In this document: positions 19,098 to 27,390 of the stretch, piece by piece
Position numbering within the stretch: position 1 is the stretch's first letter
Layout: each line of letters begins with the position of its first letter
Assembly (NCBI GenBank): GCA_048267165.1
Contig: JBLWYD010000002.1
Location: 1 to 64,000, forward strand
Source: PGYR01 sp048267165
GTDB taxonomy: Bacteria; Bacteroidota; Ignavibacteria; Kapaibacteriales; UBA2268
Length of the DNA stretch: 64,000 nt
Direction: 5' to 3'
Made by a program: the position numbers and the translations under genes
The notes under the pieces: model-generated
Database searches by the model: none
What the model was told of the DNA's origin: nothing
What the model saw: the letters and a program-made list of their open reading frames with translations, nothing else

Positions 19098-20501
19098 TTA
19101 TAATGACCAGACATCAAAAGATGTTGCAATTGCAAGCATAACGAAAGCAAATAGAAATAAAATTACCATTAGCGGAAGTATCCATTTTAACCAAGTGTTA
19201 TAAGGTACTTTCGCTATTTCTAATATACCCATTGTGACACCAGAAGTAGGAATTATAAAATTAGTAATTCCGTCTCCAAATTGATATGCAAGAACAGATG
19301 TTTGTCTAGATATACCTAATACATCAGACAAAGGTGCTAGTATAGGCATTGTAAGAGCTGCCTGACCTGAACCAGAAGGAACTATAAAATTCAATGCACT
19401 TTGTACAAGGAACATAATCTCAACACTTATTACTTTTGGTAAACCTTCAGCTACATTTGCAATATTATAAAGCATAGTATCTATGATCATACCATTTTCA
19501 GCTATTATTAGTGCCCCTTTAGCTAGACCAATAAGAACAGCAGGAACAATCATGTCTTTAGCTCCTTCAATGAACGAAGCTATAATTTCATCTGGATTTA
19601 GCCTATATACTATAGCCGAGAAAAGACCTAGTGCTACAAATAAGCCACTAATTTCAGCAATATACCAACTATAATTAGTAACACCATATATTAGTATCCC
19701 TAAAGAAATCACTAGACCGAAGATGATTATTTTTCTTTTTAAATTGAATACCATTTCTTCCTGTGTTAGACCTTTAAGCTTATCACCATACTCTATTTTT
19801 CCAACTACCGATTTACTAGGATTTTTTCTAACTTTTTCAGCATAACGATAAACAAATATAATGGCTATTAATGTCATTATAAACCATACTATTAGTCTAT
19901 AAACCATCCCGCTAAAAAGTGGTTCTATTCCAGCTATTCCTTGTGCTATACCAACTGTAAATGGATTCATAAAAGCACCAGCAAATCCAACACCTGCACC
20001 AATAAATGGAATCGCTATCCCAACAATTGGGTCATACCCAAGAGCAATAGCCAGTGGTATAGTTACCATAAGAAACACTAATACTTCTTCCGCCATACCA
20101 AAAGTAGCTCCTCCTATCGAGAACAATAGCATTAATAAAGGTATTACTAAGTGCCTTAGAGATTCATTTTTCTTTGTCATCTCAATTACCTGATATAGAC
20201 CTGCATTTATGGCTCCAGTTCTATTTATTATTGAGAATGCTCCACCAACTAAGAAAACGAAAGCAATAATATCTGCCGCAGATACGAAACCTTCTAATGG
20301 TGCTAAAAACAGCTCAAGTCCTTGGTAGTTTGGTTCGACTTCTTTATACGAATCAGGAATTACAACGTTCTTAGTCATTCCACTTACTTCTATTACCTTA
20401 GTATCATATTTCCCAGCTGGTATTATCCATGTCATTATTACTAATGATACTAAAACAATAGATACTAATAATAATGAATGAGGAAATTTTCTTACTTTCA
20501 T
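19098..20501 (-). CDS. YfcC-family membrane transporter (putative C4-dicarboxylate/amino-acid type)
   Basis: A 467-residue polytopic inner-membrane protein with about 11-13 hydrophobic segments, matching YfcC/ArcD-like permeases. Family landmarks are IIPAGKYD near residues 25-32, the GGAFSIINRTGAINAG stretch near 86-101, and a late NFIVPSGSGQAALTMP motif near 380-395, a likely substrate- or ion-binding re-entrant loop. The substrate cannot be assigned; relatives are annotated as basic amino-acid antiporters or short-chain dicarboxylate carriers. Its ATG overlaps the histidine kinase stop (ATGA), so the pair is translationally coupled. Confidence 0.85.
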   Translation of the reverse strand: MKVRKFPHSLLLVSIVLVSLVIMTWIIPAGKYDTKVIEVSGMTKNVVIPDSYKEVEPNYQGLELFLAPLEGFVSAADIIAFVFLVGGAFSIINRTGAINAGLYQVIEMTKKNESLRHLVIPLLMLLFSIGGATFGMAEEVLVFLMVTIPLAIALGYDPIVGIAIPFIGAGVGFAGAFMNPFTVGIAQGIAGIEPLFSGMVYRLIVWFIMTLIAIIFVYRYAEKVRKNPSKSVVGKIEYGDKLKGLTQEEMVFNLKRKIIIFGLVISLGILIYGVTNYSWYIAEISGLFVALGLFSAIVYRLNPDEIIASFIEGAKDMIVPAVLIGLAKGALIIAENGMIIDTMLYNIANVAEGLPKVISVEIMFLVQSALNFIVPSGSGQAALTMPILAPLSDVLGISRQTSVLAYQFGDGITNFIIPTSGVTMGILEIAKVPYNTWLKWILPLMVILFLFAFVMLAIATSFDVWSL

Positions 20502-22975
20502 TTATTTAATCCCTTTAAAGATTGTTGAATTTCTTCTTTGCTAACAAATCTTGCATTTTTATTCATTGGAATTGTGAATTTGAATGTGGATCCTTGACCA
20601 TAGATACTTTCCACCCATATATCTCCCCTATTAATATTCACGAATTCTTTACAAAGTAGTAAACCCAATCCAGTTCCAGATTCTTTCATGGTCCCAGGAG
20701 TAGATATCTGTTCTTCGATTTTGAATAATTTTTCTAATGATTTTTCTGGAATACCAATCCCATTATCACTAACTTCAATTATTGCGTATTCATTAACTAT
20801 ATATAATGATAGCTCAATTGTTCCATTTTCATTACTGAACTTAATTGAGTTAGATAGTAGATTTCTGACTACTGTTTCTATCATATTTCTATCAGCATAA
20901 ACTTGATAAGGTGTATTAACATTATTCACAATTGTAACACTCTTATTATCAGCAGAACCAAAACTTAGATCCACAACGTCTTTAATAATTCCGCTAACAT
21001 TTATATCTTTTGGTTCATAAGTCATTGACTTGCTTTGAGCTCTAGCCCAATGTAATAAATTTTCTAAAAGGTCATAAGCATGATTTGAAGTTTTATATAT
21101 TCCTTTCAAATGAACTTTCTTCTTATCATCATTTAAACTATCATAATAATTAATCATCAAATCTGCACTGAAACCTATTGAGTGCATTGGATTTTTTAAA
21201 TCATGTGCTATAATTGATATAAATTTATCTTTAGTAGTATTTGAGTGACGAAGAGTTGATTCACTTTTCCTCAAGTTTTCATTTAATTCTAACAGTCTTG
21301 CGTTTTGACCTTCAATAGTAATATTACTTACCACCAAAACATTAGTTGCCCTTTTTCTGAAATAGAATAATATCATCAGAACTACAATTACAAGTAACGA
21401 GAATAAGGAGGTTAATATAAATGATTGCCTTTCTAATTCAGCTTTTTCTCTTTGTAACCTATTAGCTGTTTTTAATTCATCATTTTCCTGATTTCTTTTT
21501 TCCATCTCATATACTGTTTGGAACTCTACTAACTTATCTGTCATCTCTAAGTTAATTAGTGAATCAGACATATTTTTATAGTTTTGGTAAGTATTCAGGG
21601 CTGATTCAAACCTATTGAACTTCTTGTATAATTCATATAAAAGATAAATAGAGTTTTTTTCATCATTCGAATTTTCTTCTTTTCTAGCTATTTCAATTGC
21701 CTTTAATAAATATTTTTCAGCTTCTTCAAATTTATTTAATTTGGAATATATCTCAGAAAATGAAGTAAGTGTATAAAATTCATAATTGTCAAGACCAATA
21801 GTATTAATAATTTCTTCACTTTTTCTAATAATATCAAGTGATTTTTCAATAGAACCAAGAGATTTATAATTCAAGGCCATGTTATTGTATATTATAGATT
21901 TACCTTTTAAACTGGCGTCGTCTTTAGCTTCACCAATCAAATCCAGTGCTTGATTATAATAATCTAATGATTTATTGAAATTATTTTTCAAATAATAGAC
22001 TAACCCTATTTTTAAATAATACTGAGCCACTATTGAGTTTTTTGATTTTTTGTCTAAATTCGTTTGATTTTTATAAATACTTAGGGCTCTTTGATGATAA
22101 TCCAGAGCTTTATCGTATTGCTCCATTGCAGTATATACTTTTGCAAGTTGATCAAGGAAATCGTCGTTTAAAGGATTTACTTTGTATTTTCTTCTTAGTT
22201 CTAATTCTTGAAAGTAATAATTTAATGCTTTCTCATATTTACCCATCTTAAAGTATGAACTACCTATATAACTAAGATATGATATTTTTTCTTGTTCCAT
22301 ATCCATTAAATCGTAAATTTCAATAACTCGTAAGCTGTGGAGTATAACTTTTTGATATCTATTAAGTTTTAGATTCAAAAAAGCTATTCTTTGAGATAGT
22401 AAAAGCAATAAATCATAATCATACTCAACATCTTCAGCTATTTTCAGTGCTTTTTCATAATACACTTGAGAAGTTTGAGGGTTATTTTCTTGATATAATT
22501 TTCCTAGTTGCAGATAAGTTTTAAATCTATAATCTGAATTCTCATTCTCATCGAGTAAGATTAATGCATTAAAATAATGAGTTCTAGCACTATCTATAGA
22601 CTGTTTTGCAACGGTAGGACTTATTTGAAATATATAACCCAGTCTAAATTCAGACTTAATTATATTAGCAGTATCTTGTTTTTCAGTAGAGTGTTTCAAT
22701 ACTTGATATAAGAAGTCGATTGATTTCTTGGTATCAATTTTGCTGTAGTATTGCGATAGATCTGTGAGGATTTCGATTTTCGTATTCTCAGAGTATTTAT
22801 TTATGTTTTTCTCATAATAATCAATAGAATCGGAGGGAATTGAAGCACTCAAATCTACATTTAAAAAGAGTATAAAAACAAGAATTGCCAAATAATAAAT
22901 ATTTGTTAATTTTTTGTGGCTAATATTGTCCATCCTCAACATCTGATTATTACTTTTGATTAATCTTAGAGTCAT
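20498..22975 (-). CDS. TPR-containing membrane sensor histidine kinase
   Basis: An 825-residue hybrid of sensor and kinase. A hydrophobic export signal at about 26-45 is followed by an extracytoplasmic array of TPRs from about 60 to 500 (repeats such as YNNMALNYKSLG and YSKLNKFEEAEKYL). One TM helix lies near 521-545, then a short coiled coil. The HisKA dimerisation helix has DKFISIIAHDLKNPM (phospho-acceptor His near 590). HATPase_c follows with an N box near 690-705, DNGIGIP near 737 and GTGLGLLLCKEF near 770. No receiver domain or DNA-binding domain is fused. Codon 1 and M15 are both plausible starts. It is coupled by a 4-nt overlap to the YfcC transporter, suggesting the kinase senses something related to that substrate. 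Confidence 0.9.
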   Translation of the reverse strand: MTLRLIKSNNQMLRMDNISHKKLTNIYYLAILVFILFLNVDLSASIPSDSIDYYEKNINKYSENTKIEILTDLSQYYSKIDTKKSIDFLYQVLKHSTEKQDTANIIKSEFRLGYIFQISPTVAKQSIDSARTHYFNALILLDENENSDYRFKTYLQLGKLYQENNPQTSQVYYEKALKIAEDVEYDYDLLLLLSQRIAFLNLKLNRYQKVILHSLRVIEIYDLMDMEQEKISYLSYIGSSYFKMGKYEKALNYYFQELELRRKYKVNPLNDDFLDQLAKVYTAMEQYDKALDYHQRALSIYKNQTNLDKKSKNSIVAQYYLKIGLVYYLKNNFNKSLDYYNQALDLIGEAKDDASLKGKSIIYNNMALNYKSLGSIEKSLDIIRKSEEIINTIGLDNYEFYTLTSFSEIYSKLNKFEEAEKYLLKAIEIARKEENSNDEKNSIYLLYELYKKFNRFESALNTYQNYKNMSDSLINLEMTDKLVEFQTVYEMEKRNQENDELKTANRLQREKAELERQSFILTSLFSLLVIVVLMILFYFRKRATNVLVVSNITIEGQNARLLELNENLRKSESTLRHSNTTKDKFISIIAHDLKNPMHSIGFSADLMINYYDSLNDDKKKVHLKGIYKTSNHAYDLLENLLHWARAQSKSMTYEPKDINVSGIIKDVVDLSFGSADNKSVTIVNNVNTPYQVYADRNMIETVVRNLLSNSIKFSNENGTIELSLYIVNEYAIIEVSDNGIGIPEKSLEKLFKIEEQISTPGTMKESGTGLGLLLCKEFVNINRGDIWVESIYGQGSTFKFTIPMNKNARFVSKEEIQQSLKGLNK

Positions 22976-23140
22976 AAATAAATATTTTTAAATTTTCCAT
23001 ATTACCCTCATCATTTCTTTAATATATATAAACTTACTGTTTAATTCAATTATATTTCTTGTTTTTTGGCACAAATATCGTTGCTATTAAATTAAACTTA
23101 ACAAGAAAATATTAATAATTATAATTTATAGGTGATTTAG

Positions 23141-23446
23141 ATGGAAATATTATTAGCAATCGTTTGGTATCTTGCATTACTAATGCCCGGCAACTATTAT
23201 ACTGAAGAAAATATATATGATATAGCAGTACAACATAGACCACAAGTAGACTATGTAATTCAAAATGATTTTCAAGCAGCAGTAGATTTATATAATAATT
23301 TTTCACCTGAAGACGGTGGTGTATTTCTACCAGCTTATTGGGATAAAGAACCAGTTGACGCATCTGACGATTCATTAATGGATCCTTGGGACGACAACAT
23401 TAGAAGAGATCCTAATGATACAACTAAATTAAAACCTTTAAAATAA
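23141..23446 (+). CDS. Small exported or membrane-anchored orphan protein
   Basis: A 101-residue protein I do not recognise. It is preferred over the antisense frame because AGGTGA lies at 23130-23135 just before the ATG, and because a strong intrinsic terminator follows its stop by 29 nt. The first 16 or so residues are hydrophobic (MEILLAIVWYLALLMPG), a signal peptide or anchor. The rest is acidic and aromatic, with a Pro/Asp-rich C-terminal half (GVFLPAYWDKEP, DPWDDN). No Cys, no repeat, no catalytic motif. It stands alone between divergent and convergent neighbours. Confidence 0.65.
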   Translation: MEILLAIVWYLALLMPGNYYTEENIYDIAVQHRPQVDYVIQNDFQAAVDLYNNFSPEDGGVFLPAYWDKEPVDASDDSLMDPWDDNIRRDPNDTTKLKPLK

Positions 23447-23475
23447 ATGTTTTAATCAAACAATAGAAATTTTAG

Positions 23476-23510
23476 AAAAGCTGTCTTTAATAAGACAGCT
23501 TTTTTTTATT
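23476..23510 (+). terminator. Intrinsic terminator after the 101-residue orphan gene
   Basis: A perfect 12-bp inverted repeat (23476-23487 with 23492-23503), a 4-nt loop (TAAT), and a T-run starting inside the 3' arm. In the plus direction it is a canonical terminator. On the minus strand it lies just after the crtZ stop, but its U-tract there is weaker. Confidence 0.9.
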
Positions 23511-23949
23511 TATAGTATTTGGGGGGAACTATTAGCATACCAAAAGATTCCCCATCTTCTTTTCCTAAGTGCTTATGATGTGAATAATGTGCTTTTCTTA
23601 GAATATTCAGATAACGACTATTGGTTTTTTTGAACCATTTTAATCTTTTATGTATGAAAACTTCGTGCACTAAGAAATAAGCAATACCATATACTAATAT
23701 TCCCAATCCAATTGAAAACAATACATAAGACGATAATTCCACTCCTAATGCAAATAAGGTGATACTGGGAATAGCAAATATAATAAAGAACGCATCATTT
23801 TTTTCAAAAAAACCAGGTTCCTTTTGATGATGATCCTTATGTAAAACCCATAAGAATCCATGCATTATAAATTTATGTGTAAACCAAGCAACAAATTCCA
23901 TAAAAAAGAAAGTTGCTATGACTATTAGAATTGAAAATAAAAGTGCCAT
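23506..23949 (-). CDS. crtZ: Beta-carotene 3-hydroxylase (CrtZ, fatty-acid hydroxylase superfamily)
   Basis: A 147-residue membrane di-iron hydroxylase that adds 3-OH groups to beta-ionone rings (beta-carotene to zeaxanthin). The His boxes of CrtZ are complete: H25-x4-H30, H37-x2-HH (40-41), HEVFIH (near 111-116) and HYSHH (near 134-138). About four hydrophobic helices lie between them. Length fits CrtZ rather than a larger sterol desaturase. It starts 1 nt after crtB ends, the last gene of crtI-crtB-crtZ. No lycopene cyclase, which would make its substrate, is in the window. Confidence 0.9.
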   Translation of the reverse strand: MALLFSILIVIATFFFMEFVAWFTHKFIMHGFLWVLHKDHHQKEPGFFEKNDAFFIIFAIPSITLFALGVELSSYVLFSIGLGILVYGIAYFLVHEVFIHKRLKWFKKTNSRYLNILRKAHYSHHKHLGKEDGESFGMLIVPPKYYK

Positions 23950-23950
23950 A

Positions 23951-24787
23951 TTATAATCTATTTATTAATATTTTAAACTTTGCTTTGGGTAATAAAAGTA
24001 ATTTATGAAAATTAGAAACTCTAATCCTCTTCTTCATAAGCATTTCTATTCTAGTTAACTTTATTTTTTTTAAAAGAACTAAGTAATACAAATATGCAGT
24101 ATAAACTCCATACTTTGCATTTTTAGGAAGCTTTGAAATTCCTATTAGTGCATGGTCAAAATCAGCTTGAATATCTGCTTCGATTATTTTCTTCGTGTCA
24201 TCATTAAGATTATTTAACTCTATACTTGGAAAATATGAACGCCCTAATTCATTCATATCATCTTTTAAATCTCGAATGAAATTTACTTTCTGAAATGCAG
24301 AACCTAAACTAATAGCATTTGGTAGCAGTGCATCATATAGTTTTTTATTCCCTTCAACATATACCTGTAAACACATTAGTCCTACTACTTGTGCAGATCC
24401 GTAAATATATTTTTCAAAGTTCTCTTTATCATAATTAATTCTATTTAGATCCATTCTCATGCTTTCTAGAAAAGCATCGATATGATTTCTATCTAGATTA
24501 TATTCATGTACAGTTCTTTGAAAACTATGCAATACTGGATTCATACTGATTCTATGTTCAATAGCTTCATATGTATCTGCTTCGAATTTATTCAATAAAT
24601 ACTCTTGTTCATGTTCATGGAAAGTATCAACAATTTCATCTGCTAATCGTACAAAACCATATATAGAATATATATGGTCTCTTATCCTTTTATCAAGTAA
24701 CATAATACCGATTGAAAAGGAAGTTGAATATTTTGTTGTAACTATTTTACTCGCTTTTAAACATACTTCTGTATAAATATCTGTCAT
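23951..24787 (-). CDS. crtB: Phytoene synthase
   Basis: Condenses two geranylgeranyl diphosphates to 15-cis-phytoene at the membrane surface. The 278-residue all-helical trans-IPPS protein has the first Asp-rich motif DEIVD at 50-54 and the second in RDLKDDMNELGRSYFP near 170-185, both Mg-diphosphate sites, plus YCY/Y-x-x-A-x-x-V-G-like QVVGLMC near 132-138. Squalene synthase is the alternative within the fold, but adjacency to crtI and crtZ settles on phytoene. Its ATG overlaps the crtI stop by 4 nt. Confidence 0.94.
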   Translation of the reverse strand: MTDIYTEVCLKASKIVTTKYSTSFSIGIMLLDKRIRDHIYSIYGFVRLADEIVDTFHEHEQEYLLNKFEADTYEAIEHRISMNPVLHSFQRTVHEYNLDRNHIDAFLESMRMDLNRINYDKENFEKYIYGSAQVVGLMCLQVYVEGNKKLYDALLPNAISLGSAFQKVNFIRDLKDDMNELGRSYFPSIELNNLNDDTKKIIEADIQADFDHALIGISKLPKNAKYGVYTAYLYYLVLLKKIKLTRIEMLMKKRIRVSNFHKLLLLPKAKFKILINRL

Positions 24788-26253
24788 TTTTGCTCTTTAT
24801 TTAATAAGTTTGCCGCTATTTTACCAGATAATATTGATGGAGGTAAACCAGGTCCAGGAACTGTTAATTGTCCAGCATAATATAGATTACGAATTTTATC
24901 ATTTTTCATTTTAGGCTTTAGAAAACCTGTTTGTAATAAAGTATTTGCTAAGCCATAAGCATTTCCTTTATATGAATTATAATCAGTAATGAAGTCCTTT
25001 CTCGAGAATATTCTTTTATAAATAATATTATCTCTAAACTGTTGACCTATTCTTTTTTCTATTCTATCTATTACCATATCATAGTAGTTTTCTATAATTT
25101 GGTCTGTTTCTTCTATTTCAGTAGAAAGTGGTATAAGAACAAATAAATTCTCACATCCATCTGGAGCAGTTTTATCAGTTTTCGATGTTGCTGAAAGATA
25201 GAATAATGGTTCTTTTGGCCATTTATGAGTATCATATATCTCCTCAGAATGCTTATCGAAGTCCGTATCAAAAAATAAATTATGATGCTCTAAGCCATCT
25301 AGTCGTTTATCTATACCTAGATAGAATAGTAAACAGGTCGGTGCAAATACTCTACTATCCCAATATCCTGCATCATATTTTCTGAATTTTTGATCTAGTA
25401 TTTTCTGTTCAAAGTGATGATAATCCCCTCCATTTACAACTGCATCAGCTTCATATCTACTAATATTAGTTATAACTTCAGTTATTTCTCCATTTTCAAT
25501 AATTACTTTTTCAACCGGTTGATTAAGTATTATCTTTACTCCTTGTTCTAGGGCTATTTTTGTAAATGCCTTCGCAATCTCATACATTCCACCTACTGGA
25601 TACCAAGTCCCAAGTTTTATATCTGCATAATTCATCATACTATATAGTGCTGGAGTTTTTGAAGGTTTAGCACCTAAAAATAACACTGGAAACTCTAGTA
25701 ATTGCTTCAGTTTTTGGTTTTCAAACTTCTTACTAATTGAAGATGAAATGGATTTTAATAGATCTAATTTAAGACTATTAGTTATTAACTTTAGGTCTAG
25801 ATATTCAGTCACACTAAGTGATGGCCTTTCAACAAATTCCCCCATTCCAACTTCATACTTTACTTTAGCATCATATAAATATTTATCAAGTTTATCTCCA
25901 CTCCCCTTTTCAATTGATTCAAAGAGTAACTTCAATTCCTCATAATTCGCTGGTATATTAGTACTTGTACTATCATCCCAAAATATTTTATATGATGGGT
26001 CAATTCTTTTTAAATTATAGAAGTCGGAAGTTGTATGACCAAAATCATTATAGAATTTTTCGAATACATCGGGCATCCAATACCAACTAGGTCCCATATC
26101 AAAAGTAAAACCTTCTTCTATGTGTAATCTAATCCTTCCACCCGTGTAATCATTTTTTTCCAACAACGTAACTTCATATCCAAACTTAGCAATATATGAT
26201 GCGGCTGATAACCCTGAAATACCAGCTCCAATAACTATGACTTTCTTTTTAAT
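24784..26253 (-). CDS. crtI: Phytoene desaturase CrtI with apparent non-canonical (ATT) start
   Basis: FAD-dependent four-step desaturase, phytoene to lycopene. The first ATG in frame (26166) would give 460 residues starting MLEKNDYTGGR, after the Rossmann motif. The frame stays open upstream to a stop at 26278-26280 and encodes KKKVIVIGAGISGLSAAS, a perfect FAD-binding G-x-G-x-x-G, directly joined to the rest. This stretch has no ATG, and no GTG or TTG before the motif; only ATT (26253, 26256) and ATA codons are available. Starting at ATT 26253 gives 489 residues, the family's normal length. The C-terminal GQLTVPGPGLPPSILSGK signature is intact. Either an ATT start or a lost ATG (mutation or base error) must be assumed. 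First gene of the crt operon. Confidence 0.85.
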   Translation of the reverse strand: MKKKVIVIGAGISGLSAASYIAKFGYEVTLLEKNDYTGGRIRLHIEEGFTFDMGPSWYWMPDVFEKFYNDFGHTTSDFYNLKRIDPSYKIFWDDSTSTNIPANYEELKLLFESIEKGSGDKLDKYLYDAKVKYEVGMGEFVERPSLSVTEYLDLKLITNSLKLDLLKSISSSISKKFENQKLKQLLEFPVLFLGAKPSKTPALYSMMNYADIKLGTWYPVGGMYEIAKAFTKIALEQGVKIILNQPVEKVIIENGEITEVITNISRYEADAVVNGGDYHHFEQKILDQKFRKYDAGYWDSRVFAPTCLLFYLGIDKRLDGLEHHNLFFDTDFDKHSEEIYDTHKWPKEPLFYLSATSKTDKTAPDGCENLFVLIPLSTEIEETDQIIENYYDMVIDRIEKRIGQQFRDNIIYKRIFSRKDFITDYNSYKGNAYGLANTLLQTGFLKPKMKNDKIRNLYYAGQLTVPGPGLPPSILSGKIAANLLNKEQK

Positions 26254-26457
26254 AATTATTTCTATGTTTATTAATTTTTACTACTCTATAAACTACAAAA
26301 AGGTCATTAAATTGTATTAGATTTGTTCTGAATGTATTTTTTTGATTTAGTATTTAACAATTAGAATCAACTCTAACATATTGGGAATTCAACTTTTTAT
26401 TAAATACTATAGATAAGGTATGATATTTTACGATTTAGGAAATAGAAAATATAAATG

Positions 26458-26495
26458 AAAAAAGCCGATTACAATTTAATGTAATCGGCTTTTTT
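26458..26495 (-). terminator. Bidirectional intrinsic terminator downstream of tRNA-Asn
   Basis: A 16-bp perfect inverted repeat (26458-26473 with 26480-26495) around a 6-nt loop, with A6 and T6 runs at the outer ends so that both strands end in a U-tract. It lies 9 nt past the 3' end of the minus-strand tRNA gene and ends that transcript before the crt operon. Confidence 0.92.
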
Positions 26496-26503
26496 GTTAA
26501 TTG

Positions 26504-26577
26504 CTCCTGAACAGGGACTTGAACCCCGGACCCTCTGATTAACAGTCAGATGCTCTAACCAGCTGAGCTATTCAGGA
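26504..26577 (-). tRNA. trnN: tRNA-Asn (anticodon GTT)
   Basis: A 74-nt cloverleaf on the minus strand. The acceptor arm pairs TCCTGAA with TTCAGGA, followed by discriminator G. The D arm contains AGCTCAG...GAGC, the anticodon arm is TCTGA-CTGTTAA-TCAGA with anticodon GTT, and the T arm includes GGTTCAAGTCC. U1:A72 and discriminator G are typical of bacterial tRNA-Asn. The 3' CCA is not encoded. It has its own consensus promoter and terminator, so it is transcribed alone. Confidence 0.97.
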
Positions 26578-26590
26578 ATAATTTCAGTTA

Positions 26591-26621
26591 CAAACTTAAG
26601 GACTTTTTCTTAACTTGCAAA
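26591..26621 (-). promoter_or_regulatory. Consensus Bacteroidota promoter for tRNA-Asn
   Basis: Read on the minus strand: TTTG (26621-26618), a 19-nt spacer, then TAAGTTTG (26598-26591). This is an exact match to TTTG-N19-TAnnTTTG. The tRNA 5' end at 26577 lies 13 nt beyond, leaving room for a short 5' leader removed by RNase P. Confidence 0.75.
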
Positions 26622-26652
26622 ATAAATTTTAAACTTTTTTTGATATTTTTTG

Positions 26653-27390
26653 ATGAATGTTTCCACAGATGCTATTATCCTTCGTACTATAAATTACTTA
26701 GAGTCAAGTAAAATTATTTACGCATATACTAAAGAATATGGTAAACAAACATTTGTCGCAAAAGGGGCACTTCGTGCAAAAAGCAAATTTGGATCATCGT
26801 TAGAACTATGCTCAGTTGTTGAAGTAAAGTATTACAAAAAGTCCAACAGAGAGATGTACAACTTAACTAACGCTGAGTTAATAAGGAAGAGTTTTATAGA
26901 CAAACTGCCATTTGTTGATAAAATTCTATGTTTGATGATGTGTGAATCCTTATTTAAACTAGAAAAAGATGATAATCCGGATGAATACCTCTATTCAAAG
27001 ATTGAAGGTTTAATAGATATTAGCTGCTCTGATTACGTTTTTAATTCAGCTATGTTTATTTATTCCCAATTGGAGTTAGCAAACTCTATTGGCCACGCAA
27101 TCAACCTCCGATGGGACAATAGTAGTATCATTGACTATACAGATGACAACGAAGTATTCCTTGATATAAGTAATTGCAAAATATATCTTGACAATAATAT
27201 CAGGGCTGAGAGAAGATTGAGATTCAGAATTGAGGAACTGAAAATAATAAAAGAAATTACGAATGGAAATCTTGATATTGATATAAATGATAATACACTA
27301 AGAAGAATGGTTTACTTATTTGAGAATTATTTCTCATTTCATAATGAAAGTAGATTTAACTATAATTCTTTTAGTTTGATTAATGCTTAA
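26653..27390 (+). CDS. recO: DNA repair protein RecO
   Basis: Recombination mediator of the RecFOR pathway, which helps load RecA on SSB-coated single-stranded DNA. The roughly 245-residue protein has an N-terminal OB fold (VSTDAIILRTINYLESSKIIYAYTKEYG, about 3-30, then GALRAKSKFGSSLELCSVVEV) and a helical C-terminal half. No Cys4 zinc finger is visible, as in many Bacteroidota RecOs. A TTG (26650) directly precedes the ATG (26653); I take the ATG. The last 11 bp overlap the 3' end of the convergent GNAT gene. Confidence 0.9.
   Translation: MNVSTDAIILRTINYLESSKIIYAYTKEYGKQTFVAKGALRAKSKFGSSLELCSVVEVKYYKKSNREMYNLTNAELIRKSFIDKLPFVDKILCLMMCESLFKLEKDDNPDEYLYSKIEGLIDISCSDYVFNSAMFIYSQLELANSIGHAINLRWDNSSIIDYTDDNEVFLDISNCKIYLDNNIRAERRLRFRIEELKIIKEITNGNLDIDINDNTLRRMVYLFENYFSFHNESRFNYNSFSLINA

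Noticed and set aside
23112..23375. 87-codon minus-strand frame opposite the 101-residue orphan
   Set aside because: The plus-strand frame has a ribosome site, a signal-like start and a terminator; this one has none of these.
24784..26166. crtI as an ordinary 460-residue gene starting at ATG 26166
   Set aside because: This start would remove the FAD-binding glycine motif that is perfectly encoded in frame just upstream.
26650..26652. TTG as the recO start
   Set aside because: An ATG follows at once and gives the same protein less one residue; the ATG is the simpler choice.
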